From contig JBHYFA010000022.1 of the NCBI GenBank assembly GCA_051859825.1, forward strand, positions 1-36,934: a DNA stretch of 36,934 bases, read 5' to 3'. Positions 33,585-36,934 of the stretch are shown in pieces (the stretch's first letter is position 1; the number at the start of each line of letters is the position of its first letter). Source of the DNA: CSBr16-58 sp051859825 (GTDB lineage: Bacteria > Bacteroidota > Bacteroidia > Flavobacteriales > Schleiferiaceae). The translations under genes and the position numbers were made by a program. The notes under the pieces are model-generated. The model saw only the letters and a program-made list of their open reading frames with translations, was not told the origin of the DNA and did no database searches.

Positions 33585-33608
33585 TAAAAAATCCAAAGGC
33601 TGTCAGGT

Positions 33609-35885
33609 TCAATTGTCAGATTCACGCGTTTGTGCATCCACCACTGAAAGGGCAATCATGTTTACAATTTCCCGCACCGAGCAACCCATTTGCAGTACGT
33701 GAGCAGATTTATTCAATCCAAGCAAAATAGGCCCTAGAGCCTCGGCAGCGCCAAATTCTTGAAGTAATTTGTAGGCGATATTTCCTGATTCCAACGAAGG
33801 GAAAATCAAAATATTTGGGGAATGGCCAACTAAATCACTAAAGGGGAAATTCTCTTTTAGCATGGCGTTATTTACCGCAAAATTGGCCTGCATTTCTCCA
33901 TCAGCCACAATATCGGGATAATTATTCCTAAGGATATTAGCAGCTTCACGCATTTTCTTTGGAACCTTGCCTGAATGTGAACCGAAATTCGAAAAAGACA
34001 GGAAAGCTACTTTAGGCTTAATGTTGATGCGCTTGAGGATTTTTGCTGTGTGCAAAGTAATCTCGACTAAGTCCTCTGCTGATGGATTGGCATTTATTGT
34101 AGTATCTGCAAAAAACAAAGGTCCTTTTTTGGTAAGCATGATGTACATTCCGGCGGCGCGTTTTACTCCCGGAGCGGTACCAATGGTTTCAAAGATATCG
34201 CGGGCAACTTCGGGATACTTGCGGGTGCTACCACTTACAAAAGCATCGGCATCGCCTTGTCTGACCATCATACAGCCAAAGTAGTTTCTATCACGCATCA
34301 TTTTAGTAGCGTCCATCATAGTCACCCCGCGTCGCTTACGAAAATCCCAAAATGCATCGGCGTATTTTTCATTTATAGGGCCTTCTTCTTTGGGGTCAAT
34401 AATGATACATTCGTCGATACTGGTAATTTGGTGTTCTTTGACTAACTTTTCAATAATATGCTTCTTTCCAAGTAGAATAGGCTGAGCTATACCTTCATCC
34501 ACGGCAATTTGCGCTGCTTTAAGCACCTTAAAGGTGTCTCCCTCAGCAAGCACTACACGTTTGGGGTTGGCACGCGCTTTTTCAATGGCTAATCGGATAA
34601 ACTTATCATCGCGACCTAAGCGACTCATCAATTCCTCGCGGTAAGCATCCCAATTAGTAATAGGCTGTTGAGCTACGCCACTTTCCATGGCAGCCTTTGC
34701 CACCGCGGGGGCTACGGTATGAATAAGTCGAGGATCGAAGGGTTTAGGGATGATGTATGTTGGGCCAAATTGTAAATTCTTCTGATTGTAAGCAATATTT
34801 ACCATTTCCGGAACCGGCTCCCTCGCTAGTTCGGCCAAGGCTTTAACTGCAGCCAACTTCATTTCCTCATTGATAGACTTCGCTCGCACATCAAGCGCAC
34901 CTCTAAAAATGAATGGAAACCCTAGAACATTATTAACTTGATTAGGGTGATCACTTCTTCCCGTTGCCATGATAAGGTCTTTGCGGGTGGCGACCGCTTT
35001 TTTATATTCAATTTCCGGATCGGGATTGGCGAGAGCAAAAACGATTGGTTTTTTAGCCATGCTCATAATCATCTCCGGACTAAGGATGTTTCCCCTACTC
35101 AAGCCAACAAACACATCAGCTCCTTTAATAGCTTGCTCCAAGGTTTTGTGCTTGGTTTTAGCAGCAAAAAAGGCTTTTTCTTCTCCAAGGTTTTTTCTGT
35201 CGGTGCTAATGACCCCCTTGGAGTCGAGCATGAGAAGATTTTCCTTTTTTACACCAAGAGAAAGGTATAACTTGGCACAACTTACTGCACTCGCTCCTGC
35301 ACCATTGAAAACCACTTTTACCTTTTCAATTTTCTTCTTTACAACTTGAAGTGCATTTAAAAGTGCTGCTCCCGAAATGATGGCAGTACCGTGCTGGTCG
35401 TCATGCATTACGGGAATGTCGAGTTCATCGCGCAGTCGTTGTTCGATATAAAAACAATCTGGTGCTGAGATATCTTCGAGGTTGATACCCCCAAAGGTGG
35501 GACTCATAATTTTTACCGCCTCCACAAATTTCTCTGGGTCTTTGGTATCCATTTCAATATCGAATACATCAATGTCTGAGAAGATTTTAAAGAGGAGACC
35601 CTTTCCTTCCATTACGGGTTTGGAGGCGAGTGGGCCGATATCTCCTAAGCCTAAAACAGCTGTTCCATTCGAAATAACCGCCACTAAATTTCCCTTTGCG
35701 GTATATTTATAGGCATCTTCAGGATTTTTCGCAATCTCTTTGCAAGGCTCAGCCACGCCGGGAGAGTACGCAGTAGCTAAGTCACGCTGACTGTTTGAGG
35801 GCTTACTTGGAACTACCTCAATTTTCCCCGGGCGACCGGAGCTGTGATAGTCGAGAATATCTTTTTTATTGAGTTTCTTGCTCAT
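33609..35885 (-). CDS. maeB: NADP-dependent malic enzyme with C-terminal phosphotransacetylase-like domain
   Basis: This 758-residue fusion matches MaeB. The N-terminal half (about residues 1-425) is the malic enzyme, which oxidatively decarboxylates malate to pyruvate and forms NADPH. It shows YSPGVAEPC, GTAVLGLGDIGPLA, the metal-site DIDVFDIE, the HDDQHGTA segment and a Rossmann region FNGAGASAVSCAKLYL. The C-terminal half, from about residue 430, resembles phosphotransacetylase (VLAEGDTFKVLKAAQ, FVSGSTRKYPEV); in MaeB homologues this part is thought to act in regulation and oligomerisation rather than catalysis. Its ATG lies 20 bases inside the hflX 3' end, so the two are probably cotranscribed. 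Confidence 0.95.
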   Translation of the reverse strand: MSKKLNKKDILDYHSSGRPGKIEVVPSKPSNSQRDLATAYSPGVAEPCKEIAKNPEDAYKYTAKGNLVAVISNGTAVLGLGDIGPLASKPVMEGKGLLFKIFSDIDVFDIEMDTKDPEKFVEAVKIMSPTFGGINLEDISAPDCFYIEQRLRDELDIPVMHDDQHGTAIISGAALLNALQVVKKKIEKVKVVFNGAGASAVSCAKLYLSLGVKKENLLMLDSKGVISTDRKNLGEEKAFFAAKTKHKTLEQAIKGADVFVGLSRGNILSPEMIMSMAKKPIVFALANPDPEIEYKKAVATRKDLIMATGRSDHPNQVNNVLGFPFIFRGALDVRAKSINEEMKLAAVKALAELAREPVPEMVNIAYNQKNLQFGPTYIIPKPFDPRLIHTVAPAVAKAAMESGVAQQPITNWDAYREELMSRLGRDDKFIRLAIEKARANPKRVVLAEGDTFKVLKAAQIAVDEGIAQPILLGKKHIIEKLVKEHQITSIDECIIIDPKEEGPINEKYADAFWDFRKRRGVTMMDATKMMRDRNYFGCMMVRQGDADAFVSGSTRKYPEVARDIFETIGTAPGVKRAAGMYIMLTKKGPLFFADTTINANPSAEDLVEITLHTAKILKRINIKPKVAFLSFSNFGSHSGKVPKKMREAANILRNNYPDIVADGEMQANFAVNNAMLKENFPFSDLVGHSPNILIFPSLESGNIAYKLLQEFGAAEALGPILLGLNKSAHVLQMGCSVREIVNMIALSVVDAQTRESDN

Positions 35886-36934
35886 TGTGGTCTAAATTCC
35901 AATAGTTTGTATATCCTTCAGAAAATGGATAACGTTCGTCTCTAATTTCGACAATCAAATCCAGAAGGGTGGTTTTTAACTCTTCAACATTATTCTTTTC
36001 GGTGGCGGAAATAAACACCACATTGTTTCCTAAGCGATTCATCCAAGTTTGCTTCCACTGTTCTAAGGTCATATTCTCCTTTTCTGGCGGGCTCAAATCA
36101 TCTTCATCTTTGGGAGTAAAAGAGTATTGATCAATTTTATTGAATACCAATAAGGTTGGTTTTTCTTCACCACTTATTTCGGATAGCGTTTGTTGCACCG
36201 TATGAATATGGTCTTCGAAGTAGGGGTGAGAAATATCTACTACATGAACAAGTAGATCTGCTTCGCGCACTTCATCAAGCGTAGATTTGAAAGATTCTAC
36301 CAGCTGTGTTGGAAGTTTGCGAATAAATCCCACCGTATCGCTCAGTAAAAAATTCACGCCGTTTAGAAAAACCTTCCGCACGGTGGTGTCGAGAGTTGCA
36401 AAGAGTTTATTTTCCGCAAAAACCTCCGACTTTGACAACAGGTTCATCAAAGTTGATTTACCAACGTTGGTATACCCTACCAGCGCAACCCTAACCATAC
36501 GGTCGCGAGATTTGCGCTGGGTAGCCATTTGTCGGTCAATTTTTGATAATTTCTCCTTTAAAAGAGAAATCTTCTGCGTGATTATTCGACGGTCAGTTTC
36601 AATTTGCGTTTCACCTGGACCACGCATACCAATACCTCCTTTCTGCCGCTCAAGGTGGGTCCACATCTTGGTCAACCTAGGCAGTAGGTATTGATACTGA
36701 GCGAGCTCCACTTGTGTTCTGGAATGTGCAGTGCGAGCACGTGCCGCGAATATGTCGAGTATAAGGTTGGTACGATCCATCACCCTTTGATCAAAAATCC
36801 GCTCAAGGTTTTTGATTTGTGAAGGACTAAGCTCGTCGTCAAAGATGATGAGATCGATTTTGTGTTCTTTAACATATTCATCAATCTCTCTTACCTTTCC
36901 CACTCCCAAATACGTTTTAGGATGGGTGTTATTG
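35866..36934 (-). CDS. hflX: GTPase HflX (5' end beyond window)
   Basis: HflX is a ribosome-associated GTPase that can split stalled or stress-arrested 70S ribosomes. The visible ~356 residues cover most of the protein, and the frame stays open to the window edge (NNTHPKTYLGVGKVREI), so the true start is outside. Seen in order are the N-terminal HflX domain, the coiled-coil linker with GGIGMRGPGETQIETDRR, and the G domain with G1 GYTNVGKST, G3 DTVGFIRKLP and G4 NKID. The C-terminus carries a short extension (YWNLDHNEQETQ). The stop overlaps maeB by 20 bases. Confidence 0.95.
   Translation of the reverse strand, partial: NNTHPKTYLGVGKVREIDEYVKEHKIDLIIFDDELSPSQIKNLERIFDQRVMDRTNLILDIFAARARTAHSRTQVELAQYQYLLPRLTKMWTHLERQKGGIGMRGPGETQIETDRRIITQKISLLKEKLSKIDRQMATQRKSRDRMVRVALVGYTNVGKSTLMNLLSKSEVFAENKLFATLDTTVRKVFLNGVNFLLSDTVGFIRKLPTQLVESFKSTLDEVREADLLVHVVDISHPYFEDHIHTVQQTLSEISGEEKPTLLVFNKIDQYSFTPKDEDDLSPPEKENMTLEQWKQTWMNRLGNNVVFISATEKNNVEELKTTLLDLIVEIRDERYPFSEGYTNYWNLDHNEQETQ

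Larger units (their letters stand above)
33334..33608. other. groES upstream region
   Basis: No ORF is supported in these 275 bases. Reading on the - strand from the malic enzyme end, the region holds a TGACA-N3-TGTCA palindrome (33584-33572), a possible promoter (TTG, about 16-17 bases, TTCTTTTG ending at 33515), a terminator-like hairpin (33500-33455) and then ~120 bases of leader. No CIRCE element (TTAGCACTC-N9-GAGTGCTAA) is present. Confidence 0.6.

Noticed and set aside
33334..33608. CIRCE/HrcA operator before groES
   Set aside because: No TTAGCACTC-N9-GAGTGCTAA or near match is present on either strand.
1..36934. tRNA, rRNA, transposase or prophage genes
   Set aside because: No cloverleaf-like tRNA, ribosomal RNA segment, transposase or phage structural gene was recognised in any intergenic region or frame, although no tool-based scan was possible.

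Overview
The window looks like a chromosomal segment of a Bacteroidota bacterium, most likely a Flavobacteriales-type organism. The evidence is the Bacteroidota order of the division/cell-wall (dcw) cluster, a FtsI with a C-terminal PASTA domain, a 409-residue MraY, a FtsZ with a long acidic tail, a secreted protein with a type IX secretion (T9SS) C-terminal sorting domain, weak Shine-Dalgarno sequences, and several matches to the Bacteroidota -7 promoter box TAnnTTTG. One run of 10 Ns and one in-frame stop in an otherwise intact gene suggest a draft assembly.

Positions 1-14560 hold a nearly gap-free dcw cluster on the + strand: ftsL (3' end only), ftsI, murE, mraY, murD, ftsW, murG, murC, ftsQ, ftsA, ftsZ and a yqeY-like gene. 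Mur enzymes build the UDP-MurNAc-pentapeptide, MraY and MurG make lipid II, FtsW/FtsI polymerise and crosslink it at the septum, and FtsA/FtsZ/FtsQ/FtsL form the divisome. Most junctions overlap or are a few bases apart. The two exceptions, murD-ftsW and ftsA-ftsZ, carry related copies of a small inverted-repeat element.

Positions 14684-20582 continue on the + strand with a Glu/Leu/Phe/Val-type dehydrogenase, an NhaD-like Na+/H+ antiporter and a large AsmA-like protein. A PLP-dependent threonine/serine dehydratase-like gene follows on the - strand. Its start codon abuts nine copies of a G-rich heptamer (GGGTTAT). Beyond that lies a large secreted repeat protein (21634-25857) with beta-propeller-like repeats, six ~51-residue Cys-containing repeats and a T9SS sorting domain. 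It is split by one in-frame TAA.

Positions 25858-27287 are the most unusual part. An array of 18-bp palindromes spaced almost exactly 33 bp apart fills the whole intergenic region and runs into the start codon of an AAA ATPase with a predicted winged helix and a DUF4143-type C-terminus. I read this as a self-contained, probably autoregulated accessory locus.

Positions 27314-36934 hold a RecD/Dda-like SF1 helicase (-), aspS (+), a RelE/ParE-type toxin-antitoxin pair (-) damaged by the assembly gap, groEL and groES (-), an NADP-malic enzyme/phosphotransacetylase fusion (-) and the 3' part of hflX (-). The groES upstream region has a TGACA-N3-TGTCA palindrome and a terminator-like hairpin. No rRNA, tRNA, transposase or CRISPR array was seen.
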